A DNA stretch of 40,256 bases from an uncultured Eisenbergiella sp. (GCA_947598825.1 CANQFM010000026.1:1-40256); one strand, 5' to 3'; numbered from the stretch's first letter, positions 17,982 to 26,997 are shown. Notes: a model not told the origin generated them from the letters alone. Translations and numbers: made by a program.

Positions 17982-19976
17982 ATGAATGTGAAAGAAAAAT
18001 ACGGAAAATCTTATTTTATGCCCCCGGTGGTCACCTACGATTGGGTGAAGAAGGATACCATCACGAAAGCGCCCCTCTGGTGCAGCGTGGATCTGCGGGA
18101 CGGCAATCAGGCGCTGATCGAACCCATGAGCCTGGAGGAAAAACTGGAGTTTTTTAACCTTTTGATCGAAGTGGGTTTTAAGGAGATTGAAGTGGGATTC
18201 CCGGCGGCTTCCGATACGGAGTATCAGTTTGTCCGGGCGCTGATCGAGCGGGATATGATTCCGGAGGATGTGACCATCCAGGTATTGACCCAGGCCCGGG
18301 ACCACATTATCCGCAAAACCTTTGAGGCGGTGAAAGGCGCGCCCAGGGCCATTATCCATCTTTATAATTCCACTTCTGTGGCCCAGCGGGAACAGGTATT
18401 TAAGAAGAGCCGGGAAGAGGTGAAGAAGCTGGCCGTGGACGGCGCAAAGCTGTTGGCGAAGATTGCATCGGAGATGGAGGGCAATTTCGCCTTTGAATAC
18501 AGCCCGGAGAGTTTCCCGGGTACGGAAGTGGATTATGCGCTGGAAGTATGCAACGCGGTGCTGGACGTCTGGAAACCGACGCCGGATCATAAGGTTATCA
18601 TCAACATCCCCACCACTGTGCAGATCGCGATGCCCCATGTGTTTGCCTGTCAGGTGGAATATCTGCATAAGAACCTGAAATACCGGGATGCGGTGGTCTT
18701 GAGCGTCCATCCCCACAACGACCGTGGCTGCGGCGTCAGCGACGCGGAGTTTGGCGTGCTGGCGGGCGCGGACCGCATCGAGGGCACCCTGTTTGGCAAC
18801 GGCGAACGCACAGGCAACGTGGATCTGGTGACGGTAGCCATGAATATGGTCTGCCACGGCGTGGAGCCGGGGCTGGATTTTCATGATGTGAACCGGATCC
18901 GCCAGGTGTATGAGCGGCTCACCGGGATGCGCGTACATGAGCGCACGCCCTATGCGGGAGATCTGGTTTTCACGGCTTTTTCCGGTTCCCATCAGGACGC
19001 GATCTCCAAGGGTATGGCCTGGCGGAAAGAGGGAAAGAGCGGAGAGCGCTGGGATGTGCCATATCTGCCCATTGATCCCAGAGATGTGGGGCGCGAGTAC
19101 GAGTCGGATGTCATCCGCATCAACAGCCAGTCCGGCAAGGGCGGCGTCGCCTTTATCTTAAAGCAGAACTTCGGCATCAATCTGCCGGATAAGATGAAAG
19201 AAGAAGTGGGATATCTGGTCAAAGGTGTGTCCGATCAGCGCCACCAGGAGCTGTCTCCGGCGGAGATCCATCAGATCTTTGAAGATAAGTACATCAACCG
19301 CAGCGATGTGTTCGCCGTGCCGGAATGTCATTTCAAGCAGATCGACGGCATCCAGGCGGAAGTGACGATCGAGCAGAACGGCGTCCGCCGCGTGGTGAAC
19401 GCCGGCGGCAACGGCCGCCTGGACGCGGTAAGCAATGCGATCAAGGCGTATTTTGGGATCAGCTACGAGCTTTCCGTCTATGAAGAACATGCTATTTCCC
19501 GCGGTTCTTCCTCCAAAGCCGCGGCCTATGTAGGCATTTCCCATCAGGGAAAGCTTTACTGGGGCGTGGGGATCGACGAAGATATCATAAAGAGTTCCAT
19601 TGCGGCGCTGGTTTCCGCAGCCAACCGGCTGGCCCAGACGGAAAACTGCATGGAGGGCCGGGAGGAGCGCATCATGGAGATCATGAACTATATCCAGAAC
19701 CACTATGTGGATGTGACGCTGGAAGGGCTGGCGGAGACATTCCACCTGTCCGCGCCTTATCTGTCCAAATATATCCGGCAGAAAACCGGCGAGACTTTCC
19801 AGGAGGCTGTGAAGCGGGCGCGGATGAAAAAAGCCCGTACCCTGTTAAAGGATTCCGGGCTGAAGGTGGAAACGGTGGCCGCAAACGTGGGCTATGAAAA
19901 TGTGGAACATTTTAACCGTCTGTTTAAGAAGACTTACGGTATGACGCCCCTGCAGTTTAGGAGTCAGAACCGGTAA
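17982..19976 (+). CDS. leuA: 2-isopropylmalate synthase fused to an AraC-type DNA-binding domain
   Basis: The first 550-odd residues are a type 2 2-isopropylmalate synthase, which condenses acetyl-CoA with 2-oxoisovalerate at the start of leucine synthesis. The metal/substrate motif DLRDGNQAL (37-45), the HPHND metal site and the C-terminal regulatory domain ([10 protein letters not shown]) are present. The family normally stops near 550-560. This protein has 664 residues, and from about residue 565 carries a full AraC/XylS helix-turn-helix domain: first helix pair [20 protein letters not shown], then [20 protein letters not shown] and the closing GMTPLQFR. No stop codon or frame change separates them. 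A ribosome binding site and ATG within the linker (19661-19676) could also yield the DNA-binding domain alone. ATG 17982 follows AAAGGAG. Expression is under the T-box. Confidence 0.95.
   Translation: MNVKEKYGKSYFMPPVVTYDWVKKDTITKAPLWCSVDLRDGNQALIEPMSLEEKLEFFNLLIEVGFKEIEVGFPAASDTEYQFVRALIERDMIPEDVTIQVLTQARDHIIRKTFEAVKGAPRAIIHLYNSTSVAQREQVFKKSREEVKKLAVDGAKLLAKIASEMEGNFAFEYSPESFPGTEVDYALEVCNAVLDVWKPTPDHKVIINIPTTVQIAMPHVFACQVEYLHKNLKYRDAVVLSVHPHNDRGCGVSDAEFGVLAGADRIEGTLFGNGERTGNVDLVTVAMNMVCHGVEPGLDFHDVNRIRQVYERLTGMRVHERTPYAGDLVFTAFSGSHQDAISKGMAWRKEGKSGERWDVPYLPIDPRDVGREYESDVIRINSQSGKGGVAFILKQNFGINLPDKMKEEVGYLVKGVSDQRHQELSPAEIHQIFEDKYINRSDVFAVPECHFKQIDGIQAEVTIEQNGVRRVVNAGGNGRLDAVSNAIKAYFGISYELSVYEEHAISRGSSSKAAAYVGISHQGKLYWGVGIDEDIIKSSIAALVSAANRLAQTENCMEGREERIMEIMNYIQNHYVDVTLEGLAETFHLSAPYLSKYIRQKTGETFQEAVKRARMKKARTLLKDSGLKVETVAANVGYENVEHFNRLFKKTYGMTPLQFRSQNR
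19661..19676 (+). promoter_or_regulatory. Possible internal translation start within leuA
   Basis: GGAGGAG (19661-19667), six bases, then an in-frame ATG (19674-19676, Met565). Strength and spacing match the window's genuine starts. Initiation here would give a 100-residue protein consisting only of the AraC-type domain. The Shine-Dalgarno bases also encode Glu-Glu, so chance is possible. Confidence 0.45.
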
Positions 19977-20020
19977 GCACGATACGGGCAGAAAACGGCG
20001 GCAGCTATTTCCGGGAAATT

Positions 20021-20055
20021 CGGCATAGCCGTGAAATGCGGTTGTGCCGTTTTTT
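20021..20055 (+). terminator. Terminator of leuA
   Basis: Eleven-pair stem 20021-20031 with 20039-20049 (two G-U pairs), seven-base loop, then T6 at 20050-20055. Confidence 0.85.
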
Positions 20056-20110
20056 CTTGTCTTTTTCCCAATTCTTTGTTATTTTTTCGATGTTTAAAAG
20101 CCTAAAAAAT

Positions 20111-20145
20111 TAGTCAATTATGATTTGCCGAATCATACTTGACTA
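20111..20145. repeat. 15-bp inverted repeat overlapping the ATPase promoter (operator-like)
   Basis: Arms TAGTCAATTATGATT (20111-20125) and AATCATACTTGACTA (20131-20145) match at 14 of 15 positions around a 5-bp centre. The right arm contains the -35 hexamer. This is the geometry of a repressor operator. Confidence 0.6.
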
Positions 20146-20167
20146 AAATGCCTTTATGTTCTATACT
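20139..20167 (+). promoter_or_regulatory. Sigma-A promoter of the ATPase-nuclease gene
   Basis: TTGACT (20139-20144), a 17-bp spacer, TATACT (20162-20167). Near consensus. The -35 lies in the right arm of the palindrome at 20111-20145. Confidence 0.8.
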
Positions 20168-20195
20168 TTTTCTATCTTAAGGTGGAGGTAACGCG

Positions 20196-21590
20196 ATGTT
20201 TATTGGCAGAGAGCGCGAGCTTACGGCTCTGGACAAGCTGTATGCGTCAGGTCGATTTGAATTTGCAGTCATATACGGGCGGCGGCGTGTCGGAAAAACG
20301 GCGCTGATCAATCAGTTTATCAGAGATAAGAATGCCATCTATTTTATGGGCGTTGAAAGTAACGCCAGGCAAAATCTCGAAAATTTCAGCAGGAGCATTT
20401 TGGAATTTCATACCGGGATCGAGACGGGAAGCTCCTTTCTTTCCTTTCAGGCGGCTTTGGAGTATGTGTTCAGGCTGTCCGAAAAAGAGCGGCTCATACT
20501 CGCTGTCGATGAATACCCTTATGTCGCCCGGTCCTCGAAAAGCCTCGCCTCCACGCTCCAACTGCTCATTGATAGGTACAAAGAAAGCTCGAAGCTGATG
20601 CTGATCCTCTGCGGATCGTCCATGTCCTATATGGAGGATCACGTTCTCGCCTATAAAGCGCCACTTTACGGCAGGCGGACAGCGCAGATGAAGATCGTTC
20701 CCTTTGACTTCGAGGAGACCTGCCGTTATTTCCGGCATTTTTCCGCTGAGGATAAGGCGCTGGTCTATGGGATCGTCGGCGGGACTCCGCAATATCTGCA
20801 GCAAATGGACGACGCGCTGAGCGTCGAGGACAACATTAAAAACACCTATTTAAATCCAGCCTCCGCCCTGTTTGAAGAGCCGGAAAACCTGCTCAAGCAG
20901 GAGGTGCGGGAGCCGGCACTTTATAATGCTGTCATCACGGCGATCGCCACCGGCTCCACCCGGATGTCGGAAATCTCCGGCAAAGTCGGGGAGGACACCA
21001 ATGTGTGTTCCACATATGTGAAAAACCTTGTTTCCCTTGGGATCATCCGAAAAGAGACGCCCTATGGGGAAAAGGCATCCCGGAAAGCGGTTTATTCCAT
21101 TGAGGACAATCTGTTTCGCTTCTGGTATCGCTTCGTGCCGGAGAACAATTCCATCATCGCCCGCGGCGCGGCCGACCTTGCCTACAAGCGCATTGAGCCG
21201 TTCCTGCCCGACTATATGGGCAAGGTGTTTGAGGAGATCTGCAAACAGTATCTTTGGAAGCTGCTGCTTGCCGGAAGGTGCCCGGTACAATTTTCCTCCC
21301 TCGGCCGTTGGTGGGGTAATGACCCGACAGAAAAGTGTCAGGCGGAGATTGACATTCTCGCTCAGCAGGACAAAACCACCGCTCTTTTCGGCGAATGCAA
21401 ATGGACGAAGGAGAAGATCGGCCTTGACGTCCTGGACACGCTGGTCAAGCGCAGCGGCCTGTTCCCGTATCGAAAGAAGTACTTCTACCTCTTTGCCAGG
21501 TCCGGTTTTACAAAAGGGTGTATCGACAAGGCGAAGGCGATGGGGAATGTGACGCTGATAAGGTATGGGGATGTGTTAAAAAACCTATGA
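20196..21590 (+). CDS. ATPase (PF01637-like) with C-terminal DUF234/PD-(D/E)XK-like domain
   Basis: A 464-residue protein of the archaeal-type ATPase plus DUF234 family, whose function is unresolved. Residues 1-200 form the P-loop ATPase: Walker A GRRRVGKT (28-35) and Walker B ending in D105-E106. A winged-helix-like region follows (about 240-310), then a conserved RFWYRFV segment and FEEICKQYL. The last hundred residues contain EID (384-386) and ECK (400-402), the spacing of a PD-(D/E)XK nuclease core, and both halves look intact. GGAGG precedes ATG 20196. It has its own promoter beneath a palindrome, follows the leuA terminator, and is trailed by a lipoprotein gene 56 bp on. Nuclease activity is an inference. 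Confidence 0.85.
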   Translation: MFIGRERELTALDKLYASGRFEFAVIYGRRRVGKTALINQFIRDKNAIYFMGVESNARQNLENFSRSILEFHTGIETGSSFLSFQAALEYVFRLSEKERLILAVDEYPYVARSSKSLASTLQLLIDRYKESSKLMLILCGSSMSYMEDHVLAYKAPLYGRRTAQMKIVPFDFEETCRYFRHFSAEDKALVYGIVGGTPQYLQQMDDALSVEDNIKNTYLNPASALFEEPENLLKQEVREPALYNAVITAIATGSTRMSEISGKVGEDTNVCSTYVKNLVSLGIIRKETPYGEKASRKAVYSIEDNLFRFWYRFVPENNSIIARGAADLAYKRIEPFLPDYMGKVFEEICKQYLWKLLLAGRCPVQFSSLGRWWGNDPTEKCQAEIDILAQQDKTTALFGECKWTKEKIGLDVLDTLVKRSGLFPYRKKYFYLFARSGFTKGCIDKAKAMGNVTLIRYGDVLKNL

Positions 21591-21646
21591 TCTGAAATTT
21601 GGGCACAAAAGACCATACGGCAGATCCTTTTCATTGGAGGATGGGA

Positions 21647-22225
21647 ATGTTGAAAAGATGGATACCGTTTCTGGCAGGACTATGCCTTATGCTGTCCGCC
21701 TGTGAGAATGACGGAAATAACGTAACACCGATCGGCCCGTCGGAGACAGTGCGAGAATATGAAACGCTGTCCTATGGAGAGTTTAAGGAACGGACGGGAA
21801 AAGAAGCGGAATTTTACCACGCGGATAGATTTATGGGAGAAATTCCCGGCTCTTCGCTTTGCATCATATACGAGGGGGAATATGATGAGGATCTGGCGGG
21901 TCCTGTGCTGTCGGATAACGATAGGCCTATTCGTCTGCAGGGCGCTCTTGGCGCGTTGATGGATGGGATCGACGGAGAAATGCCCGTCACAGAGTTGACC
22001 GCAGCTTTGTCGGAAGGCGGCGCGGCTAAGGCGGTTTGTGAACTGCTGGATGGAGCCGACAGCGCCTACTATGTAGGCGACAGATACGCGGATATTCCGT
22101 TTGACAGCGACCGGGATGGCGAATATGACAGCCGGCTTTTGATCTCTTTAGACGATGATGCGGAGGAAAAAGTCAATTCGGAAAGTACTGCGTGGCTTGA
22201 GCTTATAGAGCCTGAGGAACGGTAA
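21647..22225 (+). CDS. Small predicted lipoprotein, unknown function
   Basis: A 192-residue protein I cannot assign. The N terminus is a lipoprotein signal: positive MLKR, hydrophobic core, and lipobox LSAC with the acylated cysteine at 19, so it should be anchored on the outer face of the membrane. The mature part is acidic, rich in Asp and Glu, with a DSDRDGEYDS stretch near residue 163 that resembles a calcium-binding loop but is too isolated to call. ATG 21647 lies six bases after GGAGG; an ATG directly abutting that site (21641) is less likely. The last 23 bases overlap the LysR remnant on the other strand. Confidence 0.7.
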   Translation: MLKRWIPFLAGLCLMLSACENDGNNVTPIGPSETVREYETLSYGEFKERTGKEAEFYHADRFMGEIPGSSLCIIYEGEYDEDLAGPVLSDNDRPIRLQGALGALMDGIDGEMPVTELTAALSEGGAAKAVCELLDGADSAYYVGDRYADIPFDSDRDGEYDSRLLISLDDDAEEKVNSESTAWLELIEPEER

Positions 22226-22367
22226 CGCTATACAAACTGTCCCTCAGCTCTGTCAGCAACCGCTCCGCAATAGGTGTGAAAACCTGATATTTTCTCCGGA
22301 TCAGATACATTTTCGTCTCCAGCCTTGGCGCCAGGGGGCGGAATACTAGACAGGTATCATACGGGTA
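22203..22367 (-). pseudogene. C-terminal remnant of a LysR-type regulator
   Basis: The minus-strand frame here translates to 54 residues matching the end of a LysR substrate-binding domain: CLVFRPLAPRLETKMY, then RRKYQVFTPIAERLLTEL, and a natural stop. A stop codon lies directly upstream in frame and nothing of the N-terminal helix-turn-helix or remaining effector domain is found, so it is a decayed fragment. Its 3' end overlaps the lipoprotein gene. It marks the site of an old deletion or rearrangement. Confidence 0.7.
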
Positions 22368-22416
22368 TTACGATCTTTCCCCTTAATTTTTCTAAATTTG
22401 TCTGTCCTCATTAAAG

Positions 22417-22442
22417 AAAAATCCTCCGCCTTACGGCGAAGG
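22417..22442 (-). terminator. Terminator of the carAB operon
   Basis: On the minus strand an 8-pair stem (22423-22430 with 22435-22442, one G-U), tetraloop, followed by ATTTTT. It stands 130 bp after carB. Apart from this and the LysR remnant, 22226-22572 holds nothing recognisable. Confidence 0.75.
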
Positions 22443-22572
22443 ACTATACTTTCAACCCAACCACTTATATACTGCATATTGATCAGCGGTAAACTTTCCT
22501 TGTGTTCCTATTCTAGCAGGCACAAGGCAGGAAGTCAATACAACTTTCCCTTAAAATTGACCAAAAGTATTT

Positions 22573-25500
22573 TTATTTCTGCAGCGTGCAGATATCCACC
22601 AGCGACGCGGTTTCAGCGGTAAATCCGCTCTTTAGGATATCCGCCAGCGCCACCGCCGTGTCCAGGCTGGTGAGGCAGGGGATGCCCAGTTCCACGCTCT
22701 TGCGGCGGACTTTTACGCTGTCTCTGGCGGGAGTGCGCCCTTTGGCGGAGGTGGAGATGATATAATTGACCTTCCCGCTCTCCAGCAGGGAGATGGTGTT
22801 GTGTTCGGACTCGCTGATCTTATGTACCATGGTGGCCTGCATCCCGTGGCTTCGAAGCACTTTTGCCGTTCCTTCCGTAGCGTAGAGATGGAAGCCCAGA
22901 TCCGCGAAGTGACGCGCCACTTCCGGGATCTCCTCTTTATCGGTATCCCGGACGGTGATGAAAACGCCGCCATTTCGCTTCATGGTATAGCCTGCGCCCA
23001 ACAGCCCTTTATAGAGGGCCTCCGTCATCGTGGGGCCGATGCCCAGCACTTCGCCGGTGGACTTCATCTCCGGCCCGAGCTGGGTGTCCAGACCGGACAG
23101 TTTTTCAAAGGAAAAGACCGGCACTTTGATGGCGGTATAGGCGGAGGCCGGATAGAGGCCGGTGCCGTAGGGCATATCTTTCAGCTTTTCGCCCAGCATC
23201 ACGCGGGTGGCGATATCCACCATGGGGACGCCGGTGACTTTGCTCAAATAGGGCACGGTGCGGGAGGAACGGGGATTGACCTCGATCACATACACCTGAT
23301 CCTGGCTGATCACATATTGGATGTTGATCAGTCCCTTTGTGTGCAAAGACAGGGCCAGCCGCGTGGAATAATCCACCAGCTTCTGCGTCTTGGCGGGACT
23401 CAGATTCCAGGCCGGATAGACGGCGATGGAGTCGCCGGAATGGATACCGGCCCGGTCAATATGCTCCATAATGCCGGGCAGCAGCACGTCTTCGCCGTCA
23501 CAGATGGCGTCTACTTCCAGTTCCGTTCCCATCATATATTTGTCGATCAGCACCAGGTTGCCTTCCATATGGGAGAGGATGATCTGCATATATTCTTCCA
23601 CATCGGCGTCGGAAAAGGCGATGATCATGTTCTGGCCGCCCAGCACATAGCTGGGACGCAGCAGAACGGGATAGCCTAAGCGGTTTGCTACTTCCAGCGC
23701 CTCTTTTGCGGTGCGCACGGTATCGCCCTTGGGCTGGCGGATATGCAGTTCTTTTAACAGGGCTTCAAAACGCCCTCTGTCCTCTGCGGCGTCGATGCTG
23801 TCTGCCGGGGTGCCCAGGATCGGGATATGGTTTTCGGAAAGCCATTTGGTCAGGCGGATGGCGGTCTGGCCGCCGAAGGCCACCACCGTTCCCACGGGTT
23901 TTTCGATGCGGATGATGTCCGCCACGTCCTCCGGCGTGAGGGGCTCAAAATAAAGCCGGTCGGCAGTGTTGAAATCGGTGGAGACCGTTTCGGGGTTATT
24001 GTTGACGATGACTACCTCATATCCTGCGTCCTTCAAGGCCCAGACGCAGTGGACGGACGCATAGTCAAATTCGATGCCCTGACCGATGCGGATCGGGCCG
24101 GAACCAAAGACGATGACCACCGGTTTGCCGGAGGTATGTTCCCCGATAAAGGCGGCCGCCTCGTCCTCTTCGTCCACAGTGGAATAGAAGTAGGGCGTTT
24201 CCGCGGAAAACTCCGCGCCGCAGGTGTCCACCATTTTATAGGAGAAGGGAAGGTGGGAAAAGTCCGTTCTGCCGGACAGCCGTGCGATGGTCTTGTCCAA
24301 AAAGCCGCAGCGTTTGGCCTCCCGCAGAAGTTCCGGCGTCAGTTCCTCTGCAGAGAGCTGTTTTTCCAGTTCGCACAAATGCAGGATCTTGGCCAGGAAC
24401 CATTCGTCCACCATGGTCAGTTCATGCAGCCGTTCGATGGAAAAGCCCCGGTACAAAGCTTCGTAGAGAGCAAAAATGCGTTCGTCGTCCTCCGCCATCA
24501 GCTTCCAGGTCAGGGCGTCGCCGTCCAGCGCTCGCATGGCGGCGTCCGCCAGGCAGTCGTGAGAGATCTCTGCGCCCCGGACGGCTTTCATCAGCGCCGT
24601 CTCAAAGTTGCGGCCGATGGCCATGACTTCGCCGGTGGCCTTCATCTGAGTGCCCAGTCTGCGGGTCGCGTAGACGAATTTATCGAAGGGCCATTTGGGG
24701 AATTTTACCACCACATAATCCAGCGCCGGTTCAAAGCAGGCTTTGGTCCTGCCGGTGACTTCGTTTTTGATCTCGTCCATCCGGTAGCCGATGGCGATCT
24801 TGGCGGCCACCCGCGCGATGGGATAGCCGGTGGCCTTGCTGGCCAGGGCGGAGGAACGGGATACCCGGGGATTGACCTCGATGACCGCGTATTCAAAGCT
24901 TTCCGGATGCAGGGCGAACTGGACGTTGCAGCCGCCCTCGATGCCCATGGCCTCTATGATATGCAGGGCTGCGGTGCGCAGCATCTGATATTCCTTATCC
25001 GCCAGGGTGACCGCAGGCGCGATCACGATGGAGTCGCCGGTGTGGATGCCTACGGGATCCAGATTTTCCATGGAACAGATGGTGATGACGTTGCCGTCGC
25101 TGTCGCGCATCACCTCAAATTCGATTTCTTTCCAGCCCGCGATACATTTTTCCACCAGAATCTGGGTGATGGGGGAAAGGCGCAGGCCGTTGGAGGCGAT
25201 TTCGCGCAGCTCTTCCTCGTCCTTTGCAATGCCGCCGCCCGTGCCGCCCAGGGTATAGGCGGGACGCACGATCACCGGATAACCGGCCCGGTGGGCGAAG
25301 GACAGAGCGCCCTCTAAAGTATCCACCACCTGGGAGGGAATGACGGGTTCCCCGATGGCGTCCATGGTATCCTTAAAAACCTGACGGTCCTCGGCCCTGG
25401 CGATGGTGTCGGGATTGGCGCCCAGCAGCGTGACGCCCTCTTTGTCCAGAAAGCCTTCTTTTGCAAGCTGCATGGAGAGGGTCAGCCCGGTCTGGCCGCC

Positions 25501-25770
25501 CAGGGTGGAAAGGATGCTGTCGGGTTTTTCCTTTTGGATGATCTTTTTTAAAAATTCCAGCGTCAGCGGTTCCACATAAACGTGATCCGCCATGGCCGCG
25601 TCGGTCATGATGGTGGCCGGATTGGAGTTTACCAGCACGACCTCCAGCCCTTCTTCTTTCAGGGCGCGGCAGGCCTGGGTGCCCGCGTAGTCAAATTCCG
25701 CTGCCTGGCCGATGACGATAGGGCCGGAGCCGATGACCATGACTTTTTTGAGGTTGGGATTTAACGGCAT
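22573..25770 (-). CDS. carB: Carbamoyl-phosphate synthase, large subunit
   Basis: The large subunit (1065 residues, normal length), which makes carbamoyl phosphate from bicarbonate, ATP and ammonia channelled from CarA, for pyrimidine and arginine synthesis. It shows the internal duplication of the family: two ATP-grasp halves, each beginning with a GSGPI(V/R)IGQ motif (near residues 13 and 556), and a C-terminal allosteric MGS-like domain (DTDKEEIPEVARHFADLGF and the closing STSAKGRTPARDS). ATG at 25770 follows GGAGG by eight to ten bases and overlaps the carA stop by 10 bp, implying translational coupling. It is the last gene of the operon. Confidence 0.97.
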   Translation of the reverse strand: MPLNPNLKKVMVIGSGPIVIGQAAEFDYAGTQACRALKEEGLEVVLVNSNPATIMTDAAMADHVYVEPLTLEFLKKIIQKEKPDSILSTLGGQTGLTLSMQLAKEGFLDKEGVTLLGANPDTIARAEDRQVFKDTMDAIGEPVIPSQVVDTLEGALSFAHRAGYPVIVRPAYTLGGTGGGIAKDEEELREIASNGLRLSPITQILVEKCIAGWKEIEFEVMRDSDGNVITICSMENLDPVGIHTGDSIVIAPAVTLADKEYQMLRTAALHIIEAMGIEGGCNVQFALHPESFEYAVIEVNPRVSRSSALASKATGYPIARVAAKIAIGYRMDEIKNEVTGRTKACFEPALDYVVVKFPKWPFDKFVYATRRLGTQMKATGEVMAIGRNFETALMKAVRGAEISHDCLADAAMRALDGDALTWKLMAEDDERIFALYEALYRGFSIERLHELTMVDEWFLAKILHLCELEKQLSAEELTPELLREAKRCGFLDKTIARLSGRTDFSHLPFSYKMVDTCGAEFSAETPYFYSTVDEEDEAAAFIGEHTSGKPVVIVFGSGPIRIGQGIEFDYASVHCVWALKDAGYEVVIVNNNPETVSTDFNTADRLYFEPLTPEDVADIIRIEKPVGTVVAFGGQTAIRLTKWLSENHIPILGTPADSIDAAEDRGRFEALLKELHIRQPKGDTVRTAKEALEVANRLGYPVLLRPSYVLGGQNMIIAFSDADVEEYMQIILSHMEGNLVLIDKYMMGTELEVDAICDGEDVLLPGIMEHIDRAGIHSGDSIAVYPAWNLSPAKTQKLVDYSTRLALSLHTKGLINIQYVISQDQVYVIEVNPRSSRTVPYLSKVTGVPMVDIATRVMLGEKLKDMPYGTGLYPASAYTAIKVPVFSFEKLSGLDTQLGPEMKSTGEVLGIGPTMTEALYKGLLGAGYTMKRNGGVFITVRDTDKEEIPEVARHFADLGFHLYATEGTAKVLRSHGMQATMVHKISESEHNTISLLESGKVNYIISTSAKGRTPARDSVKVRRKSVELGIPCLTSLDTAVALADILKSGFTAETASLVDICTLQK

Positions 25771-26855
25771 TCTTTTGCCCTCCTTTCCATCAGCGCTGAA
25801 AATTCTTCAAACAGAAAGCTGGTGTCCTGCGGCCCGCCGCAGGCTTCCGGATGGAACTGGACGGAAAAGCCGGGAAACGAGGTGTAGCGGATCCCTTCGC
25901 AGGTATCGTCGTTTAAGTTTAAAAAGCTTAAAACGGCGTGGGAGGGGAGGGTATCGTTTTTGACCGCGTAGCCGTGGTTCTGGCTGGTGATGTAGGTGCG
26001 GCCCGTGTCCATATCCTTTACGGGCTGGTTGGCGCCCCGGTGGCCGTATTTGAGCTTCTCCGTGTCCGCCCCGTTGGCCAGCGCCAGGAGCTGGTGGCCC
26101 AGGCAGATGCCGAAAATGGGGATGCCGGTCTGACACAGCTTTTCCAGTTCCTTTACAATAGAAAGGTTATCCTTGGGGTTGCCAGGGCCGTTGGAGAGCA
26201 TAACGCCGTCGGGGGAAAGGGCCAGGATCTTCTCGCAGGAGGTGTCTGCGGGAACCACGGTCAGCCGACAGTTTAGGGCGTGAAGCTTTCGGGCGATGTT
26301 TTTCTTGGCGCCGAAATCCCAAAGCACTACATGGAACCGCGGCAGGCCCGCAGGAATCTCGAAGGTTTCTTTACAGGTCACCCGGCTTACCGTGTCTGCG
26401 GCGCGCCAGCCAGACAGCGACCGGGCATCGGCCTCCGAGGGCTTCTGCAGGGTGAGGCGTCCGTTCATGACCCCTTTTTCCCGGATCCGCTTTGTCAGAA
26501 AACGGGTGTCCACATCGTAGATGCCGGGCACATTTTGTTGCTTTAAAAAAGCGTCCAGATCCAACTGACTTCGGAAATTGGAAGGCTGTGCGCACCATTC
26601 TCTCGTGATGTATGCGCTCATATGGATGCCTTCGCTTTCAAAATCTGTTGGATTGACGCCGTAGTTCCCGATCAGGGGAAAGGTCTGTACCACCATCTGT
26701 CCGTAATAGCTGGGATCTGTGAGGGTTTCCACATATCCCGTCATCGCCGTGGTAAAAACGACTTCTGCGGTAACGTCCCCCGACAGGGGCGCTCCGAAAG
26801 GTTTCCCGGCGAGACAGGTTCCGTCTTCCAACTGCAGGTACACAGTCTGTTCCAT
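25761..26855 (-). CDS. carA: Carbamoyl-phosphate synthase, small subunit
   Basis: The glutaminase subunit (364 residues), supplying ammonia to CarB. The N-terminal domain (LQLEDGTCLAGKPFGA) is followed by a class I amidotransferase domain with nucleophile motif GICLGHQ and the His-Glu pair in VQFHPEACGGP. GAGGTGG lies just before ATG 26855. It is preceded by a 135-base leader carrying a long hairpin and a strong promoter, so carAB is separately transcribed from pcp. Confidence 0.97.
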   Translation of the reverse strand: MEQTVYLQLEDGTCLAGKPFGAPLSGDVTAEVVFTTAMTGYVETLTDPSYYGQMVVQTFPLIGNYGVNPTDFESEGIHMSAYITREWCAQPSNFRSQLDLDAFLKQQNVPGIYDVDTRFLTKRIREKGVMNGRLTLQKPSEADARSLSGWRAADTVSRVTCKETFEIPAGLPRFHVVLWDFGAKKNIARKLHALNCRLTVVPADTSCEKILALSPDGVMLSNGPGNPKDNLSIVKELEKLCQTGIPIFGICLGHQLLALANGADTEKLKYGHRGANQPVKDMDTGRTYITSQNHGYAVKNDTLPSHAVLSFLNLNDDTCEGIRYTSFPGFSVQFHPEACGGPQDTSFLFEEFSALMERRAKECR

Positions 26856-26910
26856 AATCCACCTCGTCTTTTTTTGATGCCGTGCCCATGCTGCCGCACA
26901 GTGCCGTCAA

Positions 26911-26990
26911 ACGAAAAGGCGCCCATGAAGGAAACGTCCTGCCCATAACGGATCAAAAGACACGATTTCTTCATGGACGCCTTTGTCCAT
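26911..26990 (-). promoter_or_regulatory. carAB leader with two competing hairpins (candidate attenuator)
   Basis: On the minus strand, AAAGGCGTCCATGAAG (26984-26969) pairs over 16 positions (one G-U) with CTTCATGGGCGCCTTT (26930-26915), which is followed by TTTTCG, a terminator-like design with a 38-base loop. The first eight or so bases of this region also form another hairpin, ATGGAC (26990-26985) with GTCCAT (26978-26973), which uses part of the same arm. The two cannot form together. I do not see the PyrR-binding consensus, so the signal is unknown. Confidence 0.5.
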
Positions 26991-26997
26991 CTGTGGT

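Noticed and set aside
23827-25317. 496-residue plus-strand frame opposite carB
   Set aside because: Typical antisense shadow of carB; no domain features.
26856-26997. PyrR-binding loop in the carA leader
   Set aside because: The conserved binding-loop consensus is not visible, so I call only an unassigned attenuator.
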